From Streptomyces caniferus (GTDB lineage: Bacteria > Actinomycetota > Actinomycetes > Streptomycetales > Streptomycetaceae), in the NCBI RefSeq assembly GCF_009811555.1, contig NZ_BLIN01000002.1:930001-994000 (forward strand): a DNA stretch of 64,000 nt. Direction: 5' to 3'. The position numbers and the translations under genes are program-made. The notes under the pieces were generated by a model. The model was not told where the DNA came from. It searched no databases and was given only the letters and a program-made list of their open reading frames with translations. Below are positions 17,264 to 26,767 of this stretch, in pieces (position 1 is the first letter of the stretch; each line of letters opens with the position of its first letter).

Positions 17264-18469
17264 TCAGCCGCCGGTGCCCTGGCCGGTGCGGCGGCTCAGC
17301 AGCCAGGGCTCGATCACGCCCAGGCCTCGTACCGGTCGCTGCCACATCGGCTGGAGCGCGAAGCGGTACGACGGCGGCGGGGCGCCGGTGCCCTCCTCGG
17401 CCGCCTTCTCCGCGGCGGCGGCGTCGGCCTCGGAGATCGGGGCGTCACCGATACGGCCCAGTTCCTCGGCGAACGCCTCGTCGACCAGCACGGTGTCCTT
17501 CGGCGCTATCGAAGTGAGGCGGCTGGCGAGGTTCACGGTCGTACCGAAGACATCGCCCATCCGGGTCGTGACCGTGCCGAAGGCGATACCGACCCGCAGC
17601 TCCGGCATCGTCTCGTCGTTGGTCATCGTCTCGATCAGCCGCAGGCCGATCTCGGCGGCGATACCGGCGTCGTCGGCGGAGAAGAGGACCTCGTCGCCGA
17701 GGGTCTTGATGAGCCGGCCGCCGTGCGCGGCCACCAGGTCGGAGCAGGTGGTCTCGAACGCCTCCACCAGCTCGCCCAGTTCCTCCTCCTCCAGGCGGCG
17801 GGTCAGACGGGTGAACCCGACCAGGTCGGCGAAGCCGACGGCGAGCCGGCGGTCGACCATCTCCGCGTCGTCCTGGGCCCGGACGACGCGGCCGGTGGCG
17901 GCGGCGAGCTGGCGCCGCCAGACGTAGACGAGGAACTCCTCCAGCTCGGGCAGGAGCAGTTCGACCAGCGGGTAGGTGATCTCCGTACGGGTCAGGCCGG
18001 AGTCCTGGGGCTCGGTGAGGCCCTCCAGGAAGGAGTCGATCTGCCAGTCGGCCAGACGGGCGGTGGTCTGGCCCGTGGACCGGGCGACCTGGATGGCCAT
18101 GGCCTCGCTCAGCAGGCCCGCCTCGACGAGGCCGGCGAGGCGGCGCAGGGCCAGCACATCGGCCTCGGTGAGGGCCTTGACCTGGCCGATGTCGGCGAAG
18201 CCCATGGCCCGCCAGAAGCGGGCCGCGAGGTCCATGGAGACGCCGGCGCCGCGGGCCGCCTGGAAGGGGGTGTAGCGGCGGTCGGCGCCGAGGATGAGCT
18301 GTTCGAGGCGGACGGCGATGTTGTTCTCGTCGCCGTTGTCGGGGGGCTCGCCCCTGCCGGTCGCGCCCTCGCCACGGCCCCGTGCGGGGTCGTCGACGGG
18401 GACGTCGCGCACGGCGTCGTCGTCGGTCTCCCTGTCGCGCGAGGCGGCGCCCGAGTCGTCGGCGGTCAC
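17264..18469 (-). CDS. cya: Adenylate cyclase, class III
   Basis: A 401-residue soluble protein making cAMP from ATP. Residues 1-50 are acidic and variable. Residues 55-195 form a helical regulatory part (ADRRYTPFQAARGAGVSMDL, TEADVLALRRLAGLVEAGLL). The cyclase domain has Asp215 in VGFADLVGFTRLT and Asp259 in LIKTLGDEVLF (metal ligands), Lys255 for adenine recognition, and Asn313/Arg317 in TTVNLASRL for the transition state. Size and layout match the Streptomyces Cya needed for germination and aerial growth. It lies downstream of birA, on the same strand, beyond an 828-bp repeat-rich gap. Confidence 0.92.
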   Translation of the reverse strand: MTADDSGAASRDRETDDDAVRDVPVDDPARGRGEGATGRGEPPDNGDENNIAVRLEQLILGADRRYTPFQAARGAGVSMDLAARFWRAMGFADIGQVKALTEADVLALRRLAGLVEAGLLSEAMAIQVARSTGQTTARLADWQIDSFLEGLTEPQDSGLTRTEITYPLVELLLPELEEFLVYVWRRQLAAATGRVVRAQDDAEMVDRRLAVGFADLVGFTRLTRRLEEEELGELVEAFETTCSDLVAAHGGRLIKTLGDEVLFSADDAGIAAEIGLRLIETMTNDETMPELRVGIAFGTVTTRMGDVFGTTVNLASRLTSIAPKDTVLVDEAFAEELGRIGDAPISEADAAAAEKAAEEGTGAPPPSYRFALQPMWQRPVRGLGVIEPWLLSRRTGQGTGG

Positions 18470-18730
18470 CGGCCGCTCCCTGTCCGATCCCTGCGCACTG
18501 CCCTTCCGATCACTGCTCGCCGGTGGCCCGCTCCCTGGCGGACCGCCTCAACGATACGGCAGGTGTGCTCTGGCTCACTCTCACATGTCAGCTGTGGACA
18601 AGGAAGTGGTGGGGGTGTGTCGGCGCGGCGGGTGGGGCGGGCGCGGTGGGGCGGTGCCGTGGCCCTGCGCGGTGGTCCGCTTGGGCCGAGTGGGTCTGTC
18701 GTCGTCGGCGGGTGGGCCGGTGGGCCGCGG

Positions 18731-18773
18731 GTCGGTGAGCCGCGGGTCGGTGAGCCGCGGGTCGGTGGGTCGG
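18731..18773. repeat. 15-bp tandem repeat, about three copies
   Basis: Two exact copies of GTCGGTGAGCCGCGG at 18731-18745 and 18746-18760, followed by a partial third copy to 18773. Confidence 0.85.
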
Positions 18774-18838
18774 TTAGGCCGGTGGGGCTGGGGCCGGTGC
18801 GCCTATGGCTCGTGGGTGGTGGGTCGGAGGGGACGCCC

Positions 18839-18881
18839 GGTACCCCTCCCCCCAGCCTTCGGCCGGGAGGTGCCCCCACGG
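18839..18881. repeat. REP-like intergenic element of the GGGGGCACCTCCC type
   Basis: On the minus strand the element reads GTGGGGGCACCTCCC, a short variable loop, then TGGGGGGAGGGG. Elements of this build are scattered in Streptomyces intergenic DNA. A second, diverged copy lies at 32967-33005. Confidence 0.6.
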
Positions 18882-18992
18882 CGCGGGCGCATCTGGTGCG
18901 TGGGAAAGATCGACCCGGCGTTCGCTCCGGTCCTGCGGGCGGGGCACCGGACATCCCCTCCGACCGCCGTGGGTCGGCGACCGTCCCGCCGT

Positions 18993-19220
18993 GCCGGTTG
19001 CCGTCACGGCTACGGGCAGCACGACGCCTTCCCGCCGTACCGGTTCCCCCATTCCGGTTCCCCTCACGGCTACAGGCAGCACGACGTCGCCCCGCCGCAC
19101 CGGTTGCTGTCACGGCTACGGGCAGCACGACGCCCCCCGCCATACGGGTTGCTGTCACACCTACAGGCAGCGCGACGCCGCCCCGCCGCACCGGTTCCCG
19201 TCACAGCTACGAGCAGGTAC
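18993..19220. repeat. Degenerate tandem repeat of about 46 bp, five copies
   Basis: Five units begin with CCGGTT(G/C)CYGTCACGGC or a close variant at 18993, 19054, 19100, 19145 and 19191. Each continues with TAC(G/A)GGCAGC(A/G)CGACG and a CCCCGCCG stretch. A 14-bp partial unit sits between the first and second copies; the last is incomplete. Identity between units is high enough to see by eye but not perfect. Confidence 0.85.
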
Positions 19221-19297
19221 GGGCAGCGGCGGCCGCCCCTCCGTCCCCATGGCCGGCCGGCTGTTGCGGAGCTGGAGAAGCCGCCGGGCCGGGCCGC

Positions 19298-20200
19298 CTA
19301 CGACTCCGTCGCCGGGCGCAAGTGGACGATGTCGCCGGCGCCTACCGGCTGCTGTACGCCGTTCGCGGTGGCCAGGACGAGGCGGCCGTCGGTGTCGATG
19401 GCCACGGCCTCGCCGGTGATGTCGGTGTCGCCGGGGAGTTCGGCGCGTACGGTGCGGCCGAGGGTGGCGCAGCCTGCGGCGTAGGCCTCCTGGAGGCGGC
19501 TGGTGGTGGGGTCGCCGTCGGCGGACTGCCACTCCTGGTACCAGTGCTCCAGGGAGCGGAGCACGGCGCGCAGCAGCGGGTCGCGGTCGGTGGTGTGGGC
19601 GCCGGCCAGGGCCAGTGAGCCCGCGGTGGGCACGGGGAGTTCGGCGGCGGTGAGGGAGACGTTGAGGCCGATGCCGATGACGACGCCGGGGCCGGCCCGT
19701 TCGGCGAGGATGCCGCCCACCTTGCGTTCGGTGAGGGTGCCGCCCGGACGCAGGGCGTCGGAGTCTTCGGAAGTTACCAGCAGGTCGTTGGGCCACTTGA
19801 GGGCCGTGTCGACGTCGGCCGTCCGGGAGAGGGCGGTGGCCGTGGCGACTCCGGCGAGGAGGGGGAGCCAGCCCCAGCGCTCCACGGGGACGCGCGGGGT
19901 GAGGTAGACGGAGAAGAAGAGGCCGGAGCGCGGGGGCGCCGACCAGGTGCGGTCGAGGCGGCCGCGGCCGGCGGACTGTTCCTCCGCCACCAGAATGGCG
20001 CCCTCGGTCTCCCCCTTTGCCGCGCGGGCCGCCAGGTCGGTGTTGGTGGAGCCGGTGGCGGAGACGACATCGAGGGCGGTCCAGAGCGAACCGGGCCGTA
20101 CGAGTGCGCGGCGCAGTGCCGTGGCGTTCAGCGGGGGGCGGCCCAGATCGCTCCAGCGACCGGCATCTTTGTCCCGGTTTTCCGGTGGTTGAGGCGTCAT
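19298..20200 (-). CDS. birA: Biotin-[acetyl-CoA-carboxylase] ligase
   Basis: A 300-residue protein that activates biotin with ATP and attaches it to the carboxylase BCCP lysine. The biotinyl-AMP loop GRGRLDRTW lies at 78-86, KWPNDLL at 135-141, and the catalytic region KVGGILAE at 160-167. A C-terminal SH3-like domain ends in GDIVHLRP. There is no N-terminal DNA-binding domain, so it is a ligase only, not a repressor. It is divergent from pccB-pccE; its likely substrate, the AccA2 subunit, is at 33366. Confidence 0.93.
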   Translation of the reverse strand: MTPQPPENRDKDAGRWSDLGRPPLNATALRRALVRPGSLWTALDVVSATGSTNTDLAARAAKGETEGAILVAEEQSAGRGRLDRTWSAPPRSGLFFSVYLTPRVPVERWGWLPLLAGVATATALSRTADVDTALKWPNDLLVTSEDSDALRPGGTLTERKVGGILAERAGPGVVIGIGLNVSLTAAELPVPTAGSLALAGAHTTDRDPLLRAVLRSLEHWYQEWQSADGDPTTSRLQEAYAAGCATLGRTVRAELPGDTDITGEAVAIDTDGRLVLATANGVQQPVGAGDIVHLRPATES

Positions 20201-20331
20201 GGGACCAGCCTAGGTGTGGTCAACGACGCAGTGCCTCTGAGCAGTCCCGCCGATACGCTACGAATCAGTAGCCCAACCCATACCACCCTCAGCACGAGCA
20301 CCAGTCCAGGACGAGCAGGAGCCGCATCCCG

Positions 20332-21921
20332 ATGTCCGAGCCGGAAGCAAACATCCACACCACCGCGGGCAAATTGGCGGATCTGCAGCGACGGGTCGAA
20401 GAAGCCACGCATGCCGGTTCCGCCCGCGCAGTGGAAAAGCAGCACGCAAAGGGAAAGTTGACGGCGCGTGAGCGCATCGATCTGCTGCTGGACGAGGGCT
20501 CCTTCGTCGAGCTGGACGAGTTCGCGCGGCATCGGTCGACCAATTTCGGGCTGGACCAGACCCGGCCCTACGGCGACGGTGTGGTGTCCGGCTACGGCAC
20601 GGTCGACGGCCGCCCGGTGGCCGTCTTCTCCCAGGACTTCACGGTCTTCGGCGGGGCGCTGGGCGAGGTCTTCGGCGAGAAGATCGTCAAGGTGATGGAC
20701 TTCGCGCTCAAGACCGGCTGCCCGGTCATCGGCATCAACGACTCCGGTGGCGCGCGCATCCAGGAGGGTGTCGCCTCGCTGGGCATGTACGGCGAGATCT
20801 TCCGCCGCAACACCCATGCCTCCGGCGTGATCCCGCAGATCAGCCTGATCGTCGGCCCGTGCGCGGGCGGTGCGGTCTACTCCCCCGCCATCACCGACTT
20901 CACGGTGATGGTGGACCAGACCTCGCACATGTTCATCACCGGTCCCGACGTCATCAAGACGGTGACCGGTGAGGACGTCGGCTTCGAGGAGCTGGGCGGC
21001 GCCCGTACGCACAACACCACCTCGGGCGTGGCGCACCACATGGCGGGTGACGAGAAGGACGCCATCGAGTACGTCAAGGGGCTGCTGTCCTACCTCCCGT
21101 CCAACAACCTCTCCGAGGCTCCGGCCTTCCCGGAGGAGGCGGACCTGGAGACCTCGGACACCGACCGCGAGCTGGACGCGCTGATCCCGGATTCGGCCAA
21201 TCAGCCGTACGACATGCACGTCGCGATCGAGCATGTCCTGGACGACAACGAATTCCTGGAGACCCAGGCGCTGTTCGCGCCGAACATCCTGACCGGCTTC
21301 GGGCGGGTCGAGGGCCATGCGGTCGGTGTGGTCGCCAACCAGCCGATGCAGTTCGCGGGCATCCTGGACATCAAGGCCTCGGAGAAGGCCGCGCGGTTCG
21401 TGCGGACCTGCGACGCCTTCAACGTCCCGGTGATCACCTTCGTGGACGTGCCCGGCTTCCTGCCCGGCACCGACCAGGAGTACGACGGGATCATCCGGCG
21501 CGGCGCCAAGCTGATCTACGCGTACGCGGAGGCGACGGTCCCGCTGATCACGGTCATCACGCGCAAGGCGTTCGGTGGCGCGTACGACGTCATGGGCTCC
21601 AAGCACCTGGGCGCGGACCTCAACCTGGCCTGGCCGACCGCGCAGATCGCCGTCATGGGCGCCCAGGGCGCGGTCAACATCCTGCACCGCCGCACGCTGG
21701 CCGCGATCGAGGACCCGGCCGCGCAGGACGAGCGGCGCCAGGAGCTGATCCGGGAGTACGAGGACACCCTGCTCAACCCGTACGTCGCGGCCGAGCGCGG
21801 CTACGTCGACGCGGTGATCATGCCGTCCGAGACGCGCCGGCACATCGTCCGCGGGCTGCGCACGCTGCGCAACAAGCGCGAGTCGCTGCCGCCGAAGAAG
21901 CACGGCAACATCCCGCTCTGA
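20332..21921 (+). CDS. pccB: Acyl-CoA (propionyl-CoA) carboxylase beta subunit
   Basis: A 529-residue carboxyltransferase subunit that moves CO2 from biotin to propionyl- or acetyl-CoA, giving (methyl)malonyl-CoA. Motifs include [14 protein letters not shown] near residue 46, the acyl-CoA oxyanion region [11 protein letters not shown], and the biotin-side region [19 protein letters not shown] precedes the ATG by about 8 bases. It is followed by the epsilon subunit gene after 40 bp and works with the biotinylated alpha subunit at 33366. The product feeds fatty-acid and polyketide synthesis. Confidence 0.95.
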   Translation: MSEPEANIHTTAGKLADLQRRVEEATHAGSARAVEKQHAKGKLTARERIDLLLDEGSFVELDEFARHRSTNFGLDQTRPYGDGVVSGYGTVDGRPVAVFSQDFTVFGGALGEVFGEKIVKVMDFALKTGCPVIGINDSGGARIQEGVASLGMYGEIFRRNTHASGVIPQISLIVGPCAGGAVYSPAITDFTVMVDQTSHMFITGPDVIKTVTGEDVGFEELGGARTHNTTSGVAHHMAGDEKDAIEYVKGLLSYLPSNNLSEAPAFPEEADLETSDTDRELDALIPDSANQPYDMHVAIEHVLDDNEFLETQALFAPNILTGFGRVEGHAVGVVANQPMQFAGILDIKASEKAARFVRTCDAFNVPVITFVDVPGFLPGTDQEYDGIIRRGAKLIYAYAEATVPLITVITRKAFGGAYDVMGSKHLGADLNLAWPTAQIAVMGAQGAVNILHRRTLAAIEDPAAQDERRQELIREYEDTLLNPYVAAERGYVDAVIMPSETRRHIVRGLRTLRNKRESLPPKKHGNIPL

Positions 21922-21961
21922 CCGGCAGAACCAGCGGAACCGGCGAAGGGAGCCGTTCTCC

Positions 21962-22174
21962 ATGATCAAGGTCGTACGGGGCAATCCCACACCCGAGGAG
22001 CTGGCCGCCGCACTGGCGGTGGTGCAGGTCCGCGCGGCGGCCGCCGCTGCCGTCGCACCCGGCGGGTCCGATCACGGCACCGAGTGGTCGGACCCCGCGT
22101 CCACGGTTCCGGCGCGGGCGCGGATGCCGCATCCGGGTCCGCGGGCCTGGCGCACGAGCTACTGGCCGCACTGA
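21962..22174 (+). CDS. pccE: Acyl-CoA carboxylase epsilon subunit
   Basis: A 70-residue protein starting MIKVVRGNPTPEELAAALAV, the diagnostic start of the small epsilon subunits of actinobacterial acyl-CoA carboxylases. It ends RAWRTSYWPH, also typical. The middle is Ala-rich and variable. The epsilon subunit binds the beta hexamer and raises activity. It lies 40 bp after pccB with an AAGGGAG ribosome site and is surely co-transcribed. Confidence 0.93.
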   Translation: MIKVVRGNPTPEELAAALAVVQVRAAAAAAVAPGGSDHGTEWSDPASTVPARARMPHPGPRAWRTSYWPH

Positions 22175-22241
22175 CCCGCCGACCTCATGTGGTGACCGCC
22201 GGGTCAGGTCGGTGCATAGTGCATTGACTAGTCCATTACGC

Positions 22242-22275
22242 CGTGGCGCCTGAGTACGCGTACTCAGGCGCCACG
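22242..22275. terminator. Perfect 34-bp palindrome after pccE
   Basis: The halves CGTGGCGCCTGAGTACG (22242-22258) and CGTACTCAGGCGCCACG (22259-22275) are exact complements. As RNA this gives a hairpin of about 15 bp with a tight loop. It lies 67 bases after pccE and 25 bases before a small ORF, so it may terminate the pccB-pccE operon; there is no T-run. An operator role is the alternative. Confidence 0.55.
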
Positions 22276-22300
22276 CGCGTATCGGGCACAGGATCGGTAC

Positions 22301-22429
22301 ATGCTGTGGTCAGATCCGCCCGATGAGCCTCCTGAGGAGCTGCGCGACGTGCAGGCCAAGCTCCGGCGGATGGGCATCGTGCTGGCCGTGGTCGCGGTGG
22401 TGATGATGCTCCTGCTCCTGGGGTGGTAG
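22301..22429 (+). CDS. Small single-pass membrane protein (42 aa)
   Basis: ATG 22301 to TAG 22427-22429 encodes MLWSDPPDEPPEELRDVQAK then LRRMGIVLAVVAVVMMLLLL and GW. An acidic/proline N-terminal half is followed by a basic LRR and a hydrophobic helix of about 17 residues, a clean bitopic design. A GGA lies about 8 bases upstream. It is below normal gene-calling length. The position between pccE and a penicillin-binding protein suggests a conserved small protein, but the function is unknown. Confidence 0.75.
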   Translation: MLWSDPPDEPPEELRDVQAKLRRMGIVLAVVAVVMMLLLLGW

Positions 22430-22568
22430 CCGCGTTCCCGTCCTCGGGGAGGTAAGCCTCACAGCTCCCGCGCGCAACCATCGCCCCTGAAATCGCTTCT
22501 TTCTCTCCCGACAGCGCAATTCGGGCGTCCGGCCGCCGGGGCCGCCTGGGACCGGGAGTGGGAGAGCG

Positions 22569-24053
22569 ATGAACAGGCCGCTGAGACACATAGCCGTCTT
22601 CTGCGGGGTGCTGGTGCTGGCCCTGCTGGCCCGTGCGACATGGGTCCAGTTCGTCCAGGGCGACGAACTCGCCAACGATCCCCACAACCGGCGGGTCAAG
22701 ATCGAGGCGTTCTCCTACCCCCGCGGCAACATCATCGTCGGCGGCAAGCCGGTCACCGGCTCGGTGGCGACCTCCGGTGACTTCAAGTACAAGCGGACGT
22801 ACACGGACGGCCCGATGTACGCGCCGGTCACCGGCTTCGCCTCGCAGGCGCAGGGCACGACCTTCCTGGAGGGCATCTACAACAAGGTGCTCAGCGGCAA
22901 GGACGACCGGCTCGCCTTCAACCGCGCCCAGGACATCCTGACCGGCAAGAAGCCGCGCGGCGGCGATGTCGTCACCACCATCGACCCCAAGGCGCAGAAG
23001 GCCGCGTACAAGGGGCTGACCGACCTCAACGCGAAGGGGGCGGTGGTCGCCCTCGACCCGCGCGACGGCCGGGTCCTCGCGCTCGCCTCCACTCCCTCCT
23101 ACGACCCGTCGGTGTTCGCCGGCATCTCCAACGCCGAGAGCCGGAAGTTCCAGGCGATGGACACCGACAAGACCAAGCCGCTGAGCAACCGGGCGCTGCG
23201 CGAGACCTTCGCCCCCGGCTCCACCTTCAAGATCCTCACCGCGGCGGCGGCCCTGGAGAACGGCGTGGTCTCGGACATCGACGCCCCGACGGACGCCCCC
23301 GCCCCCTACCAGCTGCCGCAGAGCACGACGAAGATCGGCAACGACGTCCCGGGCGCGCCCTGCGACAAGGCCTCGCTGAAGACGGGCATGCAGTGGTCGT
23401 GCAACAACGTCTTCCTCGACACCGCGCTGAAGGTCGGCAAGGACAAGATGCGCGAGACCGCGGAGAAGTTCGGTTTCAACTCCGACGTCTACGACAAGGA
23501 GCTCGGGGACCTGCTGGCCAGCAAGAGCCTCTACCCGGACAAGCTCGACAAGCCGCAGACCGCGCTGACCGGTATGGGCCAGGGCAGCCTCACCAGCACC
23601 CCGATGCAGATGGCGATGGTGGCCGCGGGTCTCGCCAACGACGGCAAGGTGATGATGCCGCACATCGTCGACGAGCTGCGCGGCCCCGACCTGTCCACGA
23701 TCGAGAAGATCGAGCCGAAGTTGCTGTCCCAGGCCGTCTCGGCCGGCACCGCGAAGAAGGTGCAGCAGATGATGGAGTACACGGTCAGCGACGGCACCGC
23801 CGCGAAGGCCAAGATCGACGGCGTGACGGTCGGCGGCAAGACCGGCACCGCCCAGCACGGCGCGAACGTCAACGACGAGCGCCCGTACGCCTGGTTCGTC
23901 TCCTACGCCAAGCAGAGCGACGGCAGCTCCCCCGTCGCGGTCGCCGTCTTCGTCGACCCCAAGGACATGGACATCCCCCGGTCGGAGATCGCCGGCGGCA
24001 AGCTGGGCGGCCCGATCGCGAAGTCCGTGATGAAGGCCGTCCTCAACAAGTAG
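22569..24053 (+). CDS. Class B penicillin-binding protein (D,D-transpeptidase)
   Basis: A 494-residue protein with one N-terminal membrane anchor (8-26). The transpeptidase domain has the full active site: SxxK at Ser218-Thr-Phe-Lys221 in FAPGSTFK, SxN at Ser277-Cys-Asn279, and KTG at 424-426 in GGKTGTAQ. The dimerisation (PBP_dimer) region between 50 and 140 is short. It cross-links peptidoglycan on the outer face of the membrane and is a beta-lactam target. GGGAG precedes the ATG. It is not beside rodA or ftsW, so it is one of the several accessory class B PBPs of Streptomyces. Confidence 0.92.
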   Translation: MNRPLRHIAVFCGVLVLALLARATWVQFVQGDELANDPHNRRVKIEAFSYPRGNIIVGGKPVTGSVATSGDFKYKRTYTDGPMYAPVTGFASQAQGTTFLEGIYNKVLSGKDDRLAFNRAQDILTGKKPRGGDVVTTIDPKAQKAAYKGLTDLNAKGAVVALDPRDGRVLALASTPSYDPSVFAGISNAESRKFQAMDTDKTKPLSNRALRETFAPGSTFKILTAAAALENGVVSDIDAPTDAPAPYQLPQSTTKIGNDVPGAPCDKASLKTGMQWSCNNVFLDTALKVGKDKMRETAEKFGFNSDVYDKELGDLLASKSLYPDKLDKPQTALTGMGQGSLTSTPMQMAMVAAGLANDGKVMMPHIVDELRGPDLSTIEKIEPKLLSQAVSAGTAKKVQQMMEYTVSDGTAAKAKIDGVTVGGKTGTAQHGANVNDERPYAWFVSYAKQSDGSSPVAVAVFVDPKDMDIPRSEIAGGKLGGPIAKSVMKAVLNK

Positions 24054-24096
24054 TCCGGGCGTCTCTCGGCGCCCGCGGCTCCGTACGATGGCGGGC

Positions 24097-24711
24097 ATGA
24101 CCGAAGAGTCCCGCCCCCGCCGCCTCGTCCTCGCCTCCCAGTCCCCCGCCCGGCTGGGCCTGCTGCGGCAGGCCGGGCTGGCGCCCGAGGTCATCGTCAG
24201 CGGCGTCGACGAGGACGCGATCACCGCCGCCACGCCCGGTGAGCTGGCCCGCGTACTGGCCGAGGCGAAGGCCGCCGCCGTCGCCGAGCGCCCGCAGGCG
24301 GCCGGCGCACTGGTCGTCGGCTGCGACTCGGTCCTGGAGCTGGACGGGCGGGCGCTGGGCAAGCCCGCGGACGCCGAGGACGCCACCGCCCGCTGGAAGT
24401 CCATGCGCGGCTGCTCCGGCATCCTGCAGACCGGCCACTGCGTCATCGACACCGCGGCGGACGGGCGCCGGGTCTCCGCCACCGCCTCGACCACGGTCCG
24501 CTTCGGCGAACCCACGGACGACGAGATCGCCGCCTACGTCGCGAGCGGCGAGCCGCTGTTCGTCGCCGGCGCCTTCACCCTCGACGGCCGCTCCGCCCCC
24601 TTCATCGACGGCATCGACGGCGACCCCGGCAACGTCATCGGCCTCTCCCTGCCGCTGCTCCGCCGGCTGCTGGCCGACCTGGACGTCGCGATCACCGATT
24701 TGTGGACCTGA
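24097..24711 (+). CDS. maf: Maf-family nucleoside-triphosphate pyrophosphatase
   Basis: ATG 24097 (MTEESRPRR) gives 204 residues; ATG 24088 would add three residues and cannot be excluded. The family signature [18 protein letters not shown] is at the N-terminus. Further motifs are [18 protein letters not shown] and the later ATASTTVRF. Maf proteins hydrolyse modified or canonical NTPs to NMPs and can arrest septation when overproduced. It follows the PBP gene by about 40 bp. Confidence 0.9.
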   Translation: MTEESRPRRLVLASQSPARLGLLRQAGLAPEVIVSGVDEDAITAATPGELARVLAEAKAAAVAERPQAAGALVVGCDSVLELDGRALGKPADAEDATARWKSMRGCSGILQTGHCVIDTAADGRRVSATASTTVRFGEPTDDEIAAYVASGEPLFVAGAFTLDGRSAPFIDGIDGDPGNVIGLSLPLLRRLLADLDVAITDLWT

Positions 24712-24745
24712 GCGCCGACAGGGCGTTCCTACGGGGGGAAAGTTC

Positions 24746-25228
24746 ATGAGTGGATTACCCGGACCGGTCGTCGGCACGCTGATCGTGGCGCTGATCATCC
24801 GGCGCCAGCTGCGCACCCGACCGGTACGCGGCACAGCACCGGTCATCGCGCAGGCCGTCCTCGGCGTGCTGGGGGTGGCCGCGCTCGCCCTGGGCGTGGC
24901 GTCGGCGACGAAGGACCGTCCGCTGACGGCGCCGACGGTCGTGCTGGTGGCCGTCACACTCGCCCTGGCGGTCCCGCTCGGCATCGTGCGGGCGCGGACC
25001 GTACGGGTGTGGCGCGGTCCGGAGGGCAGGGCGCTGCGCCGGGGCACGGCGCTCACCACGGCGCTGTGGGTGGTGTCGGCCGCCGTGCACTTCGGGATGG
25101 AGGAGTGGATCGACCACACCACCGCCGCGGGGCTGCTGGGCCTCTCCACGCTCTACCTCTACCTGGCGCTCACCTACGCGGTGCAGGGCCATCTCGTCAG
25201 GCGTCAGGCGGCCCGCGCCGGGGTGTGA
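24746..25228 (+). CDS. Integral membrane protein, four helices
   Basis: ATG 24746 gives 160 residues with GGGGGGAAAG just upstream. Hydrophobic segments lie near 8-22, 32-54, 62-80, 98-112 and 125-148. The loop VHFGMEEWIDHTTAAG is conserved-looking. The fold resembles DUF1453-like proteins, and it shares general shape with the 5568-6119 gene. It follows maf by 34 bp and may be in its operon. No function can be given. Confidence 0.7.
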   Translation: MSGLPGPVVGTLIVALIIRRQLRTRPVRGTAPVIAQAVLGVLGVAALALGVASATKDRPLTAPTVVLVAVTLALAVPLGIVRARTVRVWRGPEGRALRRGTALTTALWVVSAAVHFGMEEWIDHTTAAGLLGLSTLYLYLALTYAVQGHLVRRQAARAGV

Positions 25229-25305
25229 GCCCGGCCCGCGTCGGGGTGTGAGCCCGACGCGGTAAAAGCCGGTGCCCGGCGCCCGTCCGGTCCTACGCTG
25301 CCCGT

Positions 25306-26136
25306 ATGGCCACCGTCATCGCAATGACCAGCTATCCCGTCAAGGGCTGCGCCGGCGTCCCGGCGACCGAGGCGGAACTCACCCCGGCCGGCCTCGCCCA
25401 TGACCGCAGCTTCCTGGTCGTCGGCCCCGGAGGGGTCTTCCGCAGTCAGCGCAAGGACCCACGGCTGGCGGTGATCCGTCCCGAGGTCAGCGCCGACGGG
25501 GCGCAACTCGCCCTGGGCGCGCCGGGGGTGGAGACCTTCCACCTGGACATCGACTTCGGCACCGGGTCGCCGGCCAGGGCCGAGGTCGAGATGTTCGGTC
25601 AGCCGTACCGCGCGGTCGACCAGGGGAAGGCGGCGGCCGACTGGCTGTCCGAGGTGCTCGGCGCGGAGAGCCGCCTGGTGCGGGTGCCGCCGGAGCACGG
25701 CCGGGTGACCGACGGGCTCACCCCCGGCACCTCCGGTTTCGCCGACAGCAGTCCCGTGCACGTGCTCTCCCTGGCCAGCTTCGAGGACCTCAACCGCCGG
25801 ATCACCGCGGCCGGCCGCCCGCCGGTGCCGATGGACCGTTTCCGGCCGAACCTCGTGGTGGACGGGTGGGACGCGCCGCAGACCGAGGACCGGGCGCGGC
25901 GGGTCACGGTCGGCGGCGGTGTGCTGGGGTTCGCCAAGCTCGCCGTCCGCTGCGCGGTCACCCTCGTCGACCAGCACACGGGCGGCAAGGCGGGGCCCGA
26001 ACCGCTGCGCACGCTCGCCTCGTACCGGCGGGTGCCCGAGGGCGGGGTGGCGTTCGGATCGAAGTTCTCGGTGCTGGAGACCGGGAAGTTGGCGGTGGGC
26101 GACGCATTCGAGGTCACCGAGTGGGGAACCGATTGA
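25306..26136 (+). CDS. MOSC domain protein with N-terminal beta-barrel (mARC-like)
   Basis: A 276-residue protein. The N-terminal part (SYPVKGCAGVPATEAELTPAG) is the MOSC_N beta-barrel. The MOSC part includes FADSSPVHVLSLASFEDLN, MDRFRPNLVVDG and KLAVRCAVTLVDQHTG; the Cys in VRCAVT is at the place of the molybdenum-ligating Cys of mARC enzymes. A molybdenum-cofactor-dependent reductase of N-hydroxylated compounds is the best family-based guess. It is about 50 bp upstream of the DJ-1 gene. Confidence 0.82.
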   Translation: MATVIAMTSYPVKGCAGVPATEAELTPAGLAHDRSFLVVGPGGVFRSQRKDPRLAVIRPEVSADGAQLALGAPGVETFHLDIDFGTGSPARAEVEMFGQPYRAVDQGKAAADWLSEVLGAESRLVRVPPEHGRVTDGLTPGTSGFADSSPVHVLSLASFEDLNRRITAAGRPPVPMDRFRPNLVVDGWDAPQTEDRARRVTVGGGVLGFAKLAVRCAVTLVDQHTGGKAGPEPLRTLASYRRVPEGGVAFGSKFSVLETGKLAVGDAFEVTEWGTD

Positions 26137-26187
26137 TCCGAAACGAGTCGATCGCCCCGATCGACACCATCGTGAGGAGTCCGCACC

Positions 26188-26754
26188 ATGCCGAAGGTTC
26201 TGCTCATCGCCGGTGACGCCACCGAGGACCTGGAGTTCTTCTACCCCTACCAGCGGCTGCTGGAGGAGGGGTACGAGCCCCTGATCGCGGCTCCCTCGCG
26301 CAAGAAGCTGCAGTTCGTCGTCCATGACTTCGTCGACAACTTCGACACCTACGTCGAGCGCGAGGGCCACTCCTGGCCGTCCGACCTCGCCCTGTCCGAG
26401 GTCGATCCGGCCGACTACGCGGCGCTGGTGCTCCCCGGCGGCCGGGCACCCGAGTACCTCCGCAACGACGCCGACTACCGACGGGTCGTCACCCACTTCT
26501 TCGACGCCGACAAGCCCGTCGCCCACATCTGCCACGCGGCCCTCTCCCTGGCCCCGCTGGGCGTCCTCAAGGGCCGCCGCACCTCCGCCTATCCGGCCTG
26601 CGCACCGGACGTGGAGATGGGCGGCGGCACCTTCGTCGACGGCGCGGCGGTGGTCGACGGCAAGGTCGTCTCGGCCCGCGCCTGGCCCGACCACCCCGAG
26701 TGGATGCGCGCGTTCCTGGAGGTGCTGCGGGAGCATGCGCCGGTGAAGGGCTGA
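26188..26754 (+). CDS. DJ-1/PfpI family protein
   Basis: A 188-residue protein. The family nucleophile is Cys115 in VAHICHAALS, with the acid region around LPGGRAPEYLR. The N-terminus MPKVLLIAGDATEDLEFFYP and the end region WPDHPEWMRAFLEVL are typical of the PfpI/YhbO branch. These proteins act as glyoxalase III or deglycase-like stress enzymes; the exact activity is disputed in the family. GAGG precedes the ATG by about 9 bases. Confidence 0.87.
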   Translation: MPKVLLIAGDATEDLEFFYPYQRLLEEGYEPLIAAPSRKKLQFVVHDFVDNFDTYVEREGHSWPSDLALSEVDPADYAALVLPGGRAPEYLRNDADYRRVVTHFFDADKPVAHICHAALSLAPLGVLKGRRTSAYPACAPDVEMGGGTFVDGAAVVDGKVVSARAWPDHPEWMRAFLEVLREHAPVKG

Positions 26755-26767
26755 GGCGGGCGGGCCC

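Larger units (their letters stand above)
18470..19297. other. 828-bp gene-free, repeat-rich spacer
   Basis: This gap lies between birA (stop) and cya (start), both on the minus strand. Frames are open because of G+C content, but their products are Arg/Gly/Pro low complexity with no start support. The spacer holds three kinds of repeat: a 15-bp array (18731-18773), a REP-like element (18839-18881) and a 46-bp degenerate array (18993-19220). The cya promoter should lie near 18470-18600, where the sequence is A+T richer. Confidence 0.7.

Noticed and set aside
18466..19191. Possible 241-residue repeat protein on the minus strand
   Set aside because: Its residues come from the 46-bp and 15-bp repeats, giving shifting low-complexity sequence. 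There is no ribosome site, and the repeat units are not whole codons (46 bp).
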